Assembly: GCA_035610365.1 (NCBI GenBank)
Contig: CM069432.1
Coordinates: forward strand, 126,490,255-126,554,254
DNA: 64,000 nucleotides
Origin: Aquatica leii
Taxonomy: Eukaryota; Arthropoda; Insecta; Coleoptera; Lampyridae
Reading direction: 5' to 3'
Positions 33,696 to 46,374 of this stretch are shown piece by piece. The notes under the pieces were generated by a model. It was not told where the DNA came from and did not search any database. It saw nothing but the letters and a program-made list of their open reading frames with translations. How positions within the stretch are numbered: position 1 is the stretch's first letter; every line of letters starts with the position of its first letter. Both the position numbers and the translations under genes were made by a program.

Positions 33696-36600
33696 CTATA
33701 AACAGAAAATACAAAGCAAAACAAATGTAATTTTTTTAATTTAATCAAATAAAATAATTAAAACTGCTTTTTGGCATGTTTTCAGGCAAATTATAGTGTA
33801 AATTTTAAAATAATTAGATTACAGTTTTTATTTTAGTTTCTAAGATAATAATTTAAAATGTTTATTCATTGACACAAATTCAACCTATGGAAAAATTTTA
33901 ATTTCTAAATTTATGGTAAAATTTTGCTATGTAATAAAAATATATATAATATTGTGTTTTCATTACATTGTAAATTTTCTTAATACTTTTATAATGAATT
34001 TAAAAAAATTAAATACTTTAGAAAACATAAGTTTTAATTAAATCATTGTCAAGCTTCTAACGCTGGAATCAAGAGCTATTCATGTTCTTATCACGTTTAG
34101 CACAAAAGTCCACAGAATGTACGACCTGTGGGTTATGATTTGTAGCGGTTTCTGTTTATGATACCATTTTCAATGTTCATAATGTTTTATAAAACTTTTA
34201 ATACAATTTATAGTTAATTGTAATATTTAGATGTTTTTATTATGTTTAATGTACAACAGTTGCAAAAAACTTTTATATAAAAAATTATTAGCGTTGACAA
34301 TAAAATAAATGTGTTTATTTATTAAAAATTAATATTTTAAGTTTTAATAAATTAATCTTAAATAAAAATAAAAAACAGTGCATTTGTTATTCAAAACATT
34401 CATTTGTACTTACCTTTAAGTAAAAAGTGTAAACTATGCTCATTTGTATTATTATTATTATCTAATAATATATTAAGCTCTGAGAATTGAGACAGCAAAT
34501 AAAAGAAAATATTAAAATGTGTGTCTCATTCCATATTCAAGTAATGAACTAGGAGGAAATGAAAAATTCAGTGAGACGTGACGTCTATTGAGATTATAAT
34601 TCTGAGATATTGCAATCCACTAACGAAATATGGTGGCATCGAGGTTTCTTTAGCTTTTGTAGAATAATAAAAATGTCACATCAATAAACCAACATTTTAT
34701 AAAAACTTAAATTATTTACACAAAACAAAGCTGTCGTTGTACACATTTAAAATTGTAAAAAAATAATTAAAATTTACCATTGTATAGTATCTTTGCATCA
34801 TTTTATTTAATCACTTACATAATTTGTTTTCAAATACTGTCAACTGCATTTGACAAAAATAAATTATTCTGTTGTTCCAAATTAAAATTTATAATCAACT
34901 ACAAAACAAAACGATTTTATTTATATAAACATGTTATTTATTCTTAAACATTAATTTTTAAAACGTACAATTAATAGACACAAAATAGTGAAATAACATA
35001 CATATATCTTTAAAGAAAACGTTAGATTTACTTATAGATGTTATCGTTACAAACTTGTGATAATTTAAACTAAAACCTGAAAGAACATCGTCGACTTATA
35101 CACCTCAGAGATTCTAAAGTAATCATTATTAGATAAGAGTTAAAAACGGAAGAAACCTTAATTAGCCGCCCCTAGCTGGATACCGGAAGTTTTCAAAAAG
35201 CAGGCAAATAGCTTTAGGTCAGAGTAGATTTATGTGGTGTGTTACTTAATTTGATTATAATTTTAATATAGATGGCAATAAATTTTATAATGTAAAGTAA
35301 GAGATTATAGGGCACCTTTTCATTATGCGCGCTATTAAACTTTAACACGTAAAACTGAAAGCTTTCTTATGTAATCAGTATAAATAATATTACCTTGTGG
35401 TAATACTTTTACTTTAAAGATAAATATTGGTTGTTCGTAGTACATTATTATCATCTTACATAATTGCAAAGGATTACCGTAAATAGGGTTGAATACAGTT
35501 TAACAATGTTCAATTTGATATAAATCTATAAGATTACATTGGTTGATAGCAAAAACTTTTTTTTGTTTTTATATTATATTTTACTTTTATACGTCTTATT
35601 TCTATGCGCAACATTTTTATTGTTGAATTTTTTAATCTTCTTTTTTTGTTCACACAAATAACTCGTAATCTAGCAAGAGTGTTAAATATATTGCTTTGCA
35701 ATTATTAATTAAAAATACAAATCACAATTACAGCTTACATACATAATTTATCAACTATTTATTTATTTCTATGTTTATTTAAATAAGATGATTCTATACA
35801 AAAACATGCAATAAACGATATCTTGTGGATACATTATTAAATATAAAAAAAATATTAACTTAAATAAATATAACGGCAAAAGAGATCTTTAAATTACATA
35901 AACTACACAAACCGATATTGTTTTAAATCTCATGTAAAGAAAACATTTCTTGGTTTAAATTTGTGTCAAAATTGGTTTTACCTACTGTGTTCTAGTATGA
36001 AACAAATTTGGTTTCTAAAAACAAAACAGTTCTAATAATGAGAAGTAAACGAATGAAATCAGATTGTAATGTTGTGTTTGTTATAAAACGAATCCTTTGA
36101 TAAGTAGTTGGTTCGATAACTTTGACGAGCTTAATCGTAAATTGTTGAAATTAAAACAAACACGCGTTTTAAAATACGTTTATTTCGAACTTGCGGCGAC
36201 ATTTGTCATAAGCGAACTCTCGTCTTGACTCGAATTCTTGCAAAATCCCTTCTTTTTACAAAATGTACATTTCTACGCTACCCTTCTTTAACCAAACCGG
36301 CACAAATAAAATAACATTCGAATAATAAACTACACAGATAAAGTAGCAGCTATTTTAGATGTACGGTTAATGCTAAATGCTGATTTGTCATCCAAATATA
36401 TATGTACTAAAATATTGTATGATATACTACTATATATGTAGGAACACTTTTTTTTAGAAACAAAAACGAAGCTTACCTAGTATATAGCGGTGAATTCTGC
36501 AAAGTAAAAATAATGATTTGGTATGCTTGTGATTTGATAGGTCTTATCGTACTGCTGGTCAGATTTATACGAAAAAACAACCAAAAAATTTCAAAAAAGA

Positions 36601-38529
36601 ACAAAAACCGCAGGTTAGTTAAGATTTTTTTACCAACATCTTAAAGATTCAAGAAGAAATATAAAAACAGACAATTTTTATTATTTATTATATTATATAT
36701 TGGATTTACTATTAGCTTTATTACTACTATCCTAAGGCCTTACGATTGTAGAAACACTAAAACAAAATAAAAACATTTGTATTTTAAACAAAATTTTAAA
36801 GAAATAAACAGAAAATAGTATAATTTTTAACATTAAGATTCAGCAAGAACAGAAAAGTTGGTATATACTTTTGTGCACAAAAGAAAGAAAAGATAGTGTC
36901 ATCGCTATTAACTATGCACAACAATAGAATCATCACCAGACCAAAACAAAAGCAACAAGATATCATGTACTATAATAGAACTAAAAAGAAAGTGGACAGT
37001 ACGAAAAAAATAATTACTCATAATTTGACTAAGAGTAAGACTCTTCGGTGGCCCTAAACTATATTTTTTAACATACTATATTTAGGATGCTCTAGAGTTC
37101 TACGTAACTAATTTAAATTATTCAACTTTATTTTAAAAAAACCAGAACATTTTGTGATTGGTTTGCAGTGAGCGTTGTGAAGTCATAATTAAATGTTTGC
37201 ATTGTTGAATTTGTTATATGTAAAACAATCAAGTAGTAAATAATATAACAAACACATATGCATGCGTTTAAGGTATATATTGTGCATATTTAAATTGTTT
37301 ATTGTTGTTGTTTGTTAATGAAATATATTTAAAACCAATTAGTTTAACATAAATATTAGTTAGGAATTTGTATAATTTAATAATTAAATAAAACGCAGAT
37401 AAAAACGTGAAAAGTATCTGGTGAATTTTTGTTGTTTTTTTAAGTTTTTGTGCTGAACTTGTCTGTTTGACAATACATGCTTAAGAATTATGAATTTGTA
37501 CAAGTTATGTGACATTACTATTAATACCGTGTAAACTGCGTAGCAAACATAACTTATACCTTAGATAACATTTCTGCACTTTTCTTATTATTTTAGTTTT
37601 GCGACGTTATAATTATTTCCATGTAAAATGGTTATTAAACAACTTAGATAAAATGTATACATTTTTATTATTAATGTACTACTGTCAACCAAGTAACATT
37701 TTATTTTCAAAATAAATGCTTTCTTAATTTTTTAATATTTTTAAAAACGTATATTGGGAAACTCCAAATGTAAGTTAAAATTTTCATTTAACTAATAGTA
37801 CTACTACAACTACAAATTTCAAACTTTATAGTAGACAACAGTGTTTCTGTTTAGGACATTGAGTTTTGTCTAATTATAAATATATTTCGTAAAAGCTTTT
37901 ACGTAATTAGTTTGTTTAGTAGTGACGTCATTTTTAACACATTATTTAAAATGAAGCCTTAACAAGAATATCGTTACTTTTGTTTTATTGTTTTAATTTA
38001 GAGAAATATACTGTCACAAAAGGCAAATCAGACATGCGTTTGTCAAATTGACAATTTACTCACTCAACCTATTTGTTTTTTTACTTTTGTGTTATTTTCT
38101 TGATTCTTTATTTTTAGTAGTATTGGCATTGTTCTCTTTAATTTTAACAATACGAAACCAATAGGAACGTTGAACCTCGTTCCGAAATTAACTAAGCAGA
38201 ACCAAAGAGATGTATGAAAGCGACTACCCGAGTACTGGAGCCGCTCTCTCCTTCTAAAATCTGTTTCTAGAATTACCTTGTTTTTCTTGTAAACTAAATC
38301 TAATTATAAGTGATTTTTGTTTTGTTAACAACCGTTATTAGCGGGACCACTCAAACGACCTGAAGATTTTTTGACAACAACTACGCTGCTATTCACCTGG
38401 ATTTGCTTTATTCATTCACTGCCGATTTATTAAAATCATTATCACCGTCTCGCACATCATAACAGTTCTAGTTCGGTGTTTACTGGAGTCTCATATATAT
38501 TCGGATATTAATAACTACGAACTGGGGCT
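33696..38529. other. Gene-free AT-rich stretch
   Basis: About 4.8 kb with no gene, RNA gene or recognisable element. Slightly richer patches near 35145-35240, 36175-36300 and 38160-38530 have no frame or repeat partner here; the last leads directly into the foldback MITE and may belong to an unidentified repeat. Confidence 0.4.
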
Positions 38530-38905
38530 TTGAACCCTCGATAAATTATATCATTTTTTCAAATTTCCAGCGAAACTATCAACTTTATCGGAAAATGTTA
38601 TTGAACTTTTTTTGTAGATCATTTAATTTTCTATAAACTGTCTATCACAAGTTTTTAAAATTTTCTACGGTTCATGATTTTTAAACATTTGGATTTGCCA
38701 TATAACTTTATTGACAATTTCTAGTAAAAAAATTTCACACTTTGATGAATGCCGCTCACAAATTATAGAAAATTTCAAAAAACTTGTGATAGATAATTTA
38801 TAGGAAATTAAATGATCTACAAAAAAAATTCAATAACATTTTCCGATAAAGTTGATAGTTTCGCTGGAAATTTGAAAAAATGATAAAATTTATCGAGAGT
38901 TTAAC
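38530..38905. mobile_element. Foldback MITE-like element (~376 bp)
   Basis: Inverted arms of about 138 bp (38530-38668 and 38766-38905) contain TTTCAAATTTCCAGCGAAAC and TATCGGAAAATGTTATTGAA; they match closely along their length. The ~97-bp centre is non-coding. No transposase and no clear target duplication. This is a typical non-autonomous foldback. Confidence 0.85.
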
Positions 38906-39291
38906 TTTAACCTTCAATAGCTTTTGAAGGAGTAGGTTTAGGAAAAAATTATAAGATATAAAATTTGTAGAGCATTAAAATAAATTAAAAAATCAGAATA
39001 TGTTATAGTCTGACTTATAACCAATTTAGTTACTAAGTTACAAAATTCCAAAGTCTAAATAAAACTTTTTCCCATGTTAATTAAATGGGAAATCAAAATT
39101 TGCGATGCGGCACACCTTAATATAAATATTAAGAACTGAAACTTTCACAGTATTTTTTCCGTCATTTCCAATGATATTTTTACAGTACCTAAGGAAAAAA
39201 AATAATTCCCGATTTTTTGGAAACAGTCTAATAGGTATACTAAAACACTTGGCGAATAGAGAGCTAGAAAACAAGAGAGAATATGGTGGCA

Positions 39292-39816
39292 CGATTTGTA
39301 GATCTAAAAGCCGCTTTTGACAGAGTGAACAGAGAAAAACTGTAGGAATACATGAAGAGAAAAAAAATCAATGAAAGATCAATAGAAAGAATAGAAAAAA
39401 TCTACAAAGAAACGAGGACCAAGGTCAAAGTGAATGGGGAAGATAGCGAGAAATTCATTACAAAGAGAAGGTTGAGACAAGAATGTTCACTGAGCCCAAG
39501 CTTGTTCGCAGTATATACGGGGGATCTGGAAGAGACAATGAGAAGACAACAAACAGGAGAGATAGTAGTAGGAAAAGCGAAAGTATGGTCGTTGGCGTAT
39601 GCGGATGACATAGTGTTGGTGGCTAGGAAGGAAAAGAAGATGAAAGCGCTGGAAAAATACATGAAAAAAAAAGAAATAGAAGTAAGCACGGAGAAAACAA
39701 AAGTAATGGTATTTAGGAAAGGAGGGGGGAAAAAGAGAGGATTAAAAATAAAGGGATTAGAAAATGCAGCAATTGAAGAAATTTACATACCAGGGCTACA
39801 CGATAAAGCAGGATAA
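39292..39816 (+). pseudogene. LINE reverse transcriptase fragment
   Basis: The longest open piece (39352-39816, 154 codons) covers RT motifs in order: RRLRQECSLSPSLFAVYTGD (the RQGxxLSPxLF motif, here with Glu for Gly), then SLAYADDIVLVAR, the catalytic A-x-x-DD box with both Asp residues, then the thumb-side 'EVSTEKTKVMVF' motif. The preceding FVDLKAAFDRV (motif A with its Asp) sits just upstream, separated by a TAG stop at 39342. The enzyme would copy LINE RNA into DNA at a nicked target. Truncated and not functional here. Confidence 0.85.
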
Positions 39817-39839
39817 TAAAAAGGGAGAACACATGAAGG

Positions 39840-40620
39840 AAAGAGTGAGGTAAGAAAACAAGTTAATAGTACAAGTGTGGGGAGTGAGGGAAAGAGTATT
39901 CGAGATGGATATAGGAAAAAAAAGTTGTTGTTTGAAAAGTTAATATAGAGGGTAATGCTGTATGAAGCGGAAATTTGGGGGTGGAAAAAGTAGAGGAAGG
40001 TATAGTGGCTACAGGAAAAATACTTGAGTTCAGTTTTGGGACTAGACAAAGATACATCGGGATATATTGTGAGAGAAGAGGTACAAGTAGCAAAAATAAG
40101 AGTAGAGACAAGAAAAAGGGCCATAAAATACGAGGAAGAACTAAGAGAAAGAACAGAATGCTAAATACTGCAAGAATCTTGGAAATAGATAAAGGGAGGA
40201 AAAGTGAAGTACAGACAGGAAGGCAGAAAAGAGTATTACAAAAGAAACGGGTACGCAAGAGAAGACGTGGAGAGATTAAGAAAAGAGGGAGTAGCGGCAA
40301 GGGAAGAAAATGATAAAGAGAGATAAAGACATCAAAAAACAAGAAAAATGGACAAGGATAAAAGAGGGCAAATATAATAGAAATTATAAGGATATCAAAG
40401 GTGCAGGGGTGTCAGAATATTTAAAGGATATAGGGAATAAAAGCAACAAAAAGAAAAAAATGATATCACGCTTCAGATGTGGGAACAAGGAGTTAGATAA
40501 CAAATACTAGAAAAAAGAAGAAGAAAAGATGTGCAGACTATGTGAAAAAGAGACTGAGGACCTTAATCACATGAGAGATAAAAGCAGAGAATTAAGAGAA
40601 AATAGAGGAAATCTTAGACG
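39840..40620 (+). pseudogene. LINE ORF2 C-terminal region, decayed
   Basis: Downstream of the RT the plus strand still shows LINE C-terminal blocks scattered over three frames: YEAEIWGWKK (about 39962-39990), LGLDKDTSGYIVREEVQVAK (about 40040-40100), RFRCGNKELDNKY (about 40470-40508) and CRLCEKETEDLNHM. Frames are interrupted by stops and shifts. The open frames of 112 and 66 codons here are Lys/Arg-rich frame-shift products and not separate genes. Confidence 0.65.
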
Positions 40621-40816
40621 AAAACGGAAATAGAGCGGATGGAAGAAGTATGGAGAAGTAGGAAAACGTTAAGAGGAGAGAAGAGATAATGAAATGTGAT
40701 AAACAAAATGTAAGAAAAATGTAAAAAAATGTAAATAGAATGTAAGGTTGTAATTGTAAATAGGGGAAGCACGAACCAATTTGTAAGTTTAAGCAACCAA
40801 ATAAAGTTAAACTTAT

Positions 40817-41939
40817 AATTGTCAATTATATAAGTTTTAAGTGACTTGTAACAAACCGAACAGTATATGTACATTTAACGTTTTTATTTATTTTACTAAA
40901 GCTACTTTGGGTTATAAACGTCGGTTTTTATGTAATTTTTCTACTAGCAATTGTCATAGTTTCTATCTAATTTCTAAAATCAGTAGAGAAAAACAACATG
41001 CTGTTTTCTTAAACAGTTCTTGCTCGTAAAAGTAAACTTAAAGAAAAGCAAACATTAAACAGCCAATGGAGAAATCTAATAAAAAGTTTTTAATTTATTA
41101 TTAACAACTAAGAACCATCGTTAGACTAAAAATATAATAAATTTTATAAAAAAAAGCGTTATATATAATCAAAACACAAAATCAACAATTCCAATAAAAC
41201 ACAACGTTGTGTTAACCTTGCAATTTTGAAGAACTATTAAATCGTTGAAAATCACAATTATCAAATTTAAAAAACTAAAAGTTAAAAGTGTAATATTTAG
41301 AAAATTGTAAAAATAAATACTTGGGTGCCAAAGATAGCAGATTTTCGGAAATAAAACTACGAATAATTCAAATTTAAATTTTGGTAGTTAATATTATCAT
41401 TTAACAACGATGAATTGGGAACGCTTTTTATATAGATAACTTTTGGTAAATCTAATAGATCACTGTGCTTATATAAAATATTACAAATTCATCCAACAGC
41501 AGTTACAAATTTTACATAGTTACCATCTATTAATAAACGGATACTACAGTCGACAACGTGCTTTAGTCGCTTCGGTTTTTCAGTAAGTCTAATAAACCAA
41601 AAATATTAGATAATCATTATATCTAGAGCTATAATTTATTAACTGTCATAATAACAAACTTTTTTGTTTATTATCAAACGATAATTTGTTACAAGCTTTA
41701 GGTCTTACGAACCTTGCACGGCCAACTCACACAGTCGGAAATAAGGGAAGTTCAAGGATATTATACTTAAGAGCTCCAGATCAATCCTAATTAACACTTC
41801 TGCCTCGATCACGACAGACGGTTCAAACTTGTAACTAATTTTGAGGTTCGTAATCCTTGTTACTCTGGTGTTCGGGTAGCCAAAATTGGTTAACGGGTAA
41901 CGACAATTAAAAGAGAAAGGTATGTACCCATAAAAGAAA
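40817..41939. other. Gene-free stretch
   Basis: No gene seen. The last ~250 bp (from about 41690) are less AT-rich and lead into the tandem repeats, perhaps parts of one unidentified element. Confidence 0.4.
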
Positions 41940-42222
41940 GATTAACAAGTATAACAACTTTAATGTATTAACATAGAAGATTAACAGAAGGATATTTAAT
42001 TTCTCAATTCATAAATGCTAGAAAGGTTAAGAAGTATAATTATCAGGTATAAAAACTTTGATTTAGCAACGTATCAAATTAACAGTATTATGTTTAATTT
42101 CTCAATTCATAAATACTAGAAAGACTAACAAGTATGATTAACAAGTGTAGAAAACTTTGATTTAGCAACGTAAAAGATTAACAGGAGTATTTTTAATTTC
42201 TCAATTCAAAAATGCCCGACCT
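41940..42222 (+). repeat. Tandem repeat, ~98-bp unit, three copies
   Basis: Three imperfect copies, about 41940-42032, 42033-42131 and 42132-42222, share GATTAACAAGTATAA, AACTTTGATTTAGCAACGTA and TTTAATTTCTCAATTCA[TA]AAATRC. They diverge at several positions each. Non-coding. Arrays of this kind occur in leader or terminal regions of retroelements, but no element was identified around it. Confidence 0.75.
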
Positions 42223-45200
42223 ATCGGCAACACACAATGCATAGGTTAAATTACATCGAGATAGCAAAGCAAAGTTCGTAATAAATATTGTCTGTCCACA
42301 GCATGCGATACCCTCTAAATATTAATTGAAATTACCTTATTGGTATATAAACAGTAACCGTAATTACGGACATTAATATTAGCCAAAGTTCTGTGAGTAA
42401 CTTTATGACAGCGAAAAAAAATTAATCAAATAAACTTACCCAAAATCCAGTGTCCACTTGCGCAAAGAAAACTTTTTTTTCGCTAGCAGCATGGAATAGA
42501 TGTTGAATAGCAAATCGTGTCACATAATAACTCACGAAGAATAGGAAGCTACAAAATTGTTAATAATAATACATTAAGTGTGATATAAAAACTCGTTGTA
42601 TCGAATGCTGTTGGTTGTAATTACAAACAGGTGGGTGATAACACAATCGACTGGTGTACAAGATATAACATCTCCCACAGTAATGCTTGTCGAGACTTCG
42701 TTTTCGTTGTGGATAATATGCCTTCCCAAAATCTTAAGCGTTCGGTAACGGTATTTCTGAATAATAATTAATCTTCATTATTTTTTATTAAAACAAACAT
42801 GTGCTCAAAGCGTGGGAAAACGGCTATCAAATTAAGGAGATATTACAAAAGAATTCTAATAAAACGGAAGTAACTATCTTACTCTGTGACGACTCAATTA
42901 TTTTACAAGCGTACTGAAATTATAATTTGATTTCCATTATTAAAGATGTCATTCAAAATGTTCTGTAAGCCGCACAGGCCATTTTATGCAATTGACAGCT
43001 TCACGATTTCGTCGTAAAATGACAGTCACAAGAAAAGATCGGCAGAGAGCGTCAAAACCGAAATCTAATTTTAGTTCAATATACAAGGTATTACGTTAGA
43101 AAAATTTTGCGCGTAACAAATTACAATCGCAATAAATAATAAGTATAATAATTTATTATTATAAATCTGTTCTTTATATAATTATAACAAATTCAATTTA
43201 AGATATCAACATATTATCAGATATTCTACTCTTGATTAGGATACCTCTTCTTGAATTACTATTGATTATAAACGGAATAATAATGAGTAGTATAGTAAAT
43301 GATATGGTTAAAATTCCAAATATGCTTAGCAAATACTTTTATATTTTGCGTCTATAAAAAAATTGATGTTATAATAACCGATAACGTGTTCATTATCGCA
43401 CCCAAAGTTTACTTGAGCAACGTTGGTAACATCCGTAACATTTACATGTCTAATACCAAACCTAATTTAATGATTTTCATTGCAATTTTTATAGTTCATT
43501 TTCTTTAAATTAGTGAGATTAAAAAATTCTATACATAGTTTAGCACTGGTGTTTGAATATTTAGATATTCGAATGGTAACGTTTATAATAGGTTATGTTT
43601 ATTTGAGATATTTATTATTGAAGTAATTAATATACACAACAAATATACATTAAAATTATAACGTTTAACTTGGATTTTGATCTTGTGTAGTATAATGTTT
43701 GAATAATATTTGTATATTAGAACTTTTATTACTATGCTATTTAGGTAAGGTAATTACATTTTCCTGAGCTACAAACATTTTGAAAATTTTAATTTTATTT
43801 TATAGTAGTACGTTAACTGTGGCTTTTTACAACGACAGATCAAATTTAGCTACAAAACATTCTATTACTTATAATTAACGATAAAGCAATTTGAGATAAT
43901 CTGCAGTATCCTTCTGCACTTGCTATCGTGTGTTAATTATTGGGATTATTAATGCAGTAACCGATTTTATATGTTCACTTATAATTGCTCGTTAATATTG
44001 ATGTTAGCATGTTTGTATCGGTTATTGCATATTTTTTTGTTCAAGAAGTTTACATTAAAACAATTTATTTAGAAAACCTAAATTCAACTGTAAGAGGTAT
44101 AACGACCTTATTTAGAAATAGCCACTTTCGTAACTAAGTAGATCTAATTTATAGTCTAGGCACTTTTAAAAAATCTGTTAATGCTTAAATTATTAGATAC
44201 ATGAATATTTTTTTTTTGAACTTGTAATATGTTTAATTTTGTTATATTTAAATTCCTATATTAATGTAATTGTATTTTAACATTAAATAAAGTGAAAATG
44301 TGAACAAATTGTATTTTTTTGTGTAATTATTTAAATATAAACAGATAAATATCATATATAAATCTTTTTTACAGTTAGATTTTTAAAATGTGTATATAAT
44401 TTAATTCAAAACTAATTTAAATAATCAGGTCCCTAATAGCACACAAGGTCCACTGAACATCCAGTTTAAGTCCAATAAAGCTCTGAACGTCCATGGACAA
44501 AATATTATTTATGTCCAATCGACGTCTTTGTAGAACATTTGTACCATCCGGTAAATGCTAACGCTATTTTTCTACAACTACGCATGATCATGGCATGACC
44601 TGCGCCATAATACGCAGATATTACGTATGCGAAGTTATGTTTACAATATTTTTATCAGTTTTGATATTGCAGACTTAAAATTATATTAGTGATTAAAAAC
44701 ATCGTAGTCATTTAAACTAAATTAATTTATGGAAGCAAGTGTTCCGAAACAGTGATGTTTAAAACAACAAAAATAAGAATTGCAATTTAACAACTTGTTG
44801 ACATGGACTCTCCATGATGTTTCATATTTAAAAAAATACGGATTACCTAGAAAATAATAGTAACGGCCGTTATCTGGTAAAGTGCCGGCAATATAATCAT
44901 ATGCTTGCTTGTTAAATAAAAGATACCATCTAATTGACATACAGAGAGTACATGCAACACTATTACAAGCAGACTTCTGTCGTAATTGTCAGCAGTATAT
45001 CCGATAACAGGTAAATATCATTGTCATGTTTATATGTTTGTGGTAAATTATAAGCATAATTGATGATGATAATGATACAAGAAAAAAATTCTTTAGAAAT
45101 TAAATTTGTAGGGTCGGAAGACCCTATGAAATTGACACTATAGGTAAGAACAAAATTTTTATAGCCAAGGTGTATTAACCACTAATAATACTATATCTAA

Positions 45201-46370
45201 TAATCATATTCGCTCTTGAATTTTGATCGAAACTAGAAAAGTAGTTATAATAGAAGTCAGAAGCGTCACTATTAAGATTGAATAGGGTATAGCTGAATTT
45301 TTAAAATTTATTACAAAAAATATATTCTGATTATAACAATAATTATTTTAAAAGTTTTAAGGTAGATTTAAATGGTTGCAATTTATTACCTGAGCTGACT
45401 GCCAATTAAGATTATACAGTCGAAACAATAATTGTAGTTAGTTTTTATAAATACAAATTTGGATAAGACATATTTTAAATTGTTATTATAATTTAAAGGT
45501 GTTTTGTAAGATCCATTACCAAAAAATTCAACCAACAAAGGAGTAGAAGACGAGATTAAATCGAGGTTTAGGTATTAAAAGCTTTCAAGTATAGAATAAG
45601 ACTTCTAGCTTTTCTTACTAATTATATAAGTTAAGTTTTCAATAGGTTTACAGAGATATCTAATTAATGTCTTGAAAAAGTTACACAACTGACATCCTAC
45701 AAAATTAATTTAATGTGTATCCTAAAAATTAACTTTTTAGTAACCTTCTAGTACAAAATGAGACTATATGTCTTTTTAGTAACCACATAAATATTATTTT
45801 CGGTGAATTTTATAATTAATGTCTATAAAAGTTGTGCAAGAAACATTCTTAAAAGTTAATTTTATGTTAATTCTAAAAATTTTGATGACTTTCAAGGTAA
45901 AAAAAACCCTTATCTTGGCTTTTTGTGCATTACCGCTTAGTTTTAAAATTATGATTTTTTTTAAAATTGATCATTGTCGTCAAAAGTTATTTAGTTGCTC
46001 CGTGAGCTTCAATTGTAACAAATTCAAGTGTATGTTTTTTTTAAACAGGCAAACACTTATTTTAAAAATATTATAAAGCACTGCAGATGAAACCTGCAGT
46101 CATTGTTTTGCTAATTATTTGTTGTAATTTTTAAATAACGATTTTGTGTTGCTGAAAAATTTTAAAATAAATTTTAGAAAAAAAAACTCAAAGAAACATA
46201 TAAGCACGTATGTACAAACATTTGCTTAAAAGTCCACAGTCTAGTTATTAGTAAATAGGATCTGTAGTTTGTATACGCTGAAACTAATTATCTTTAAAAA
46301 AACTTGTATTTTACACAAACACATTTAAAAAGAAACATTTTAGTGGAGTTGTAAGTGTAATTGATTATTA
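42223..46370. other. Gene-free stretch with small repeats
   Basis: No gene seen. Contents: a cluster of GTCCA/TGGAC motifs at 44440-44530 (AGGTCCACTGAACATCCAG and similar), a perfect 7-bp hairpin TAGGGTC-GGAA-GACCCTA at 45109-45126, and a diverged direct repeat of about 70 bp (about 45664-45735 against 45813-45885). Confidence 0.45.
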
Positions 46371-46374
46371 TTAA

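Larger units (their letters stand above)
39240..40816 (+). mobile_element. 5'-truncated LINE (non-LTR retrotransposon)
   Basis: The element starts abruptly inside the reverse transcriptase (LANRELENK, then RFVDLKAAFDRVNREKL), so it lacks ORF1, the endonuclease and the RT N-terminus. Its purine-rich plus strand contrasts with the AT-rich flanks. The 3' end follows CAACCAAATAAAGTTAAAC at about 40800. A C-terminal Cys motif (CRLCEKETEDLNHM, about 40531-40572) is recognisable. 5' truncation is the usual result of target-primed reverse transcription. Several stops and frame changes make it non-functional. The lineage (R1/Jockey/CR1-type APE-LINE) cannot be decided by eye. Confidence 0.85.

Noticed and set aside
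39783-40342. Minus-strand frames of 113 and 159 codons, rich in Leu, Phe and Ser
   Set aside because: Antisense of the purine-rich LINE; hydrophobic composition is a by-product.
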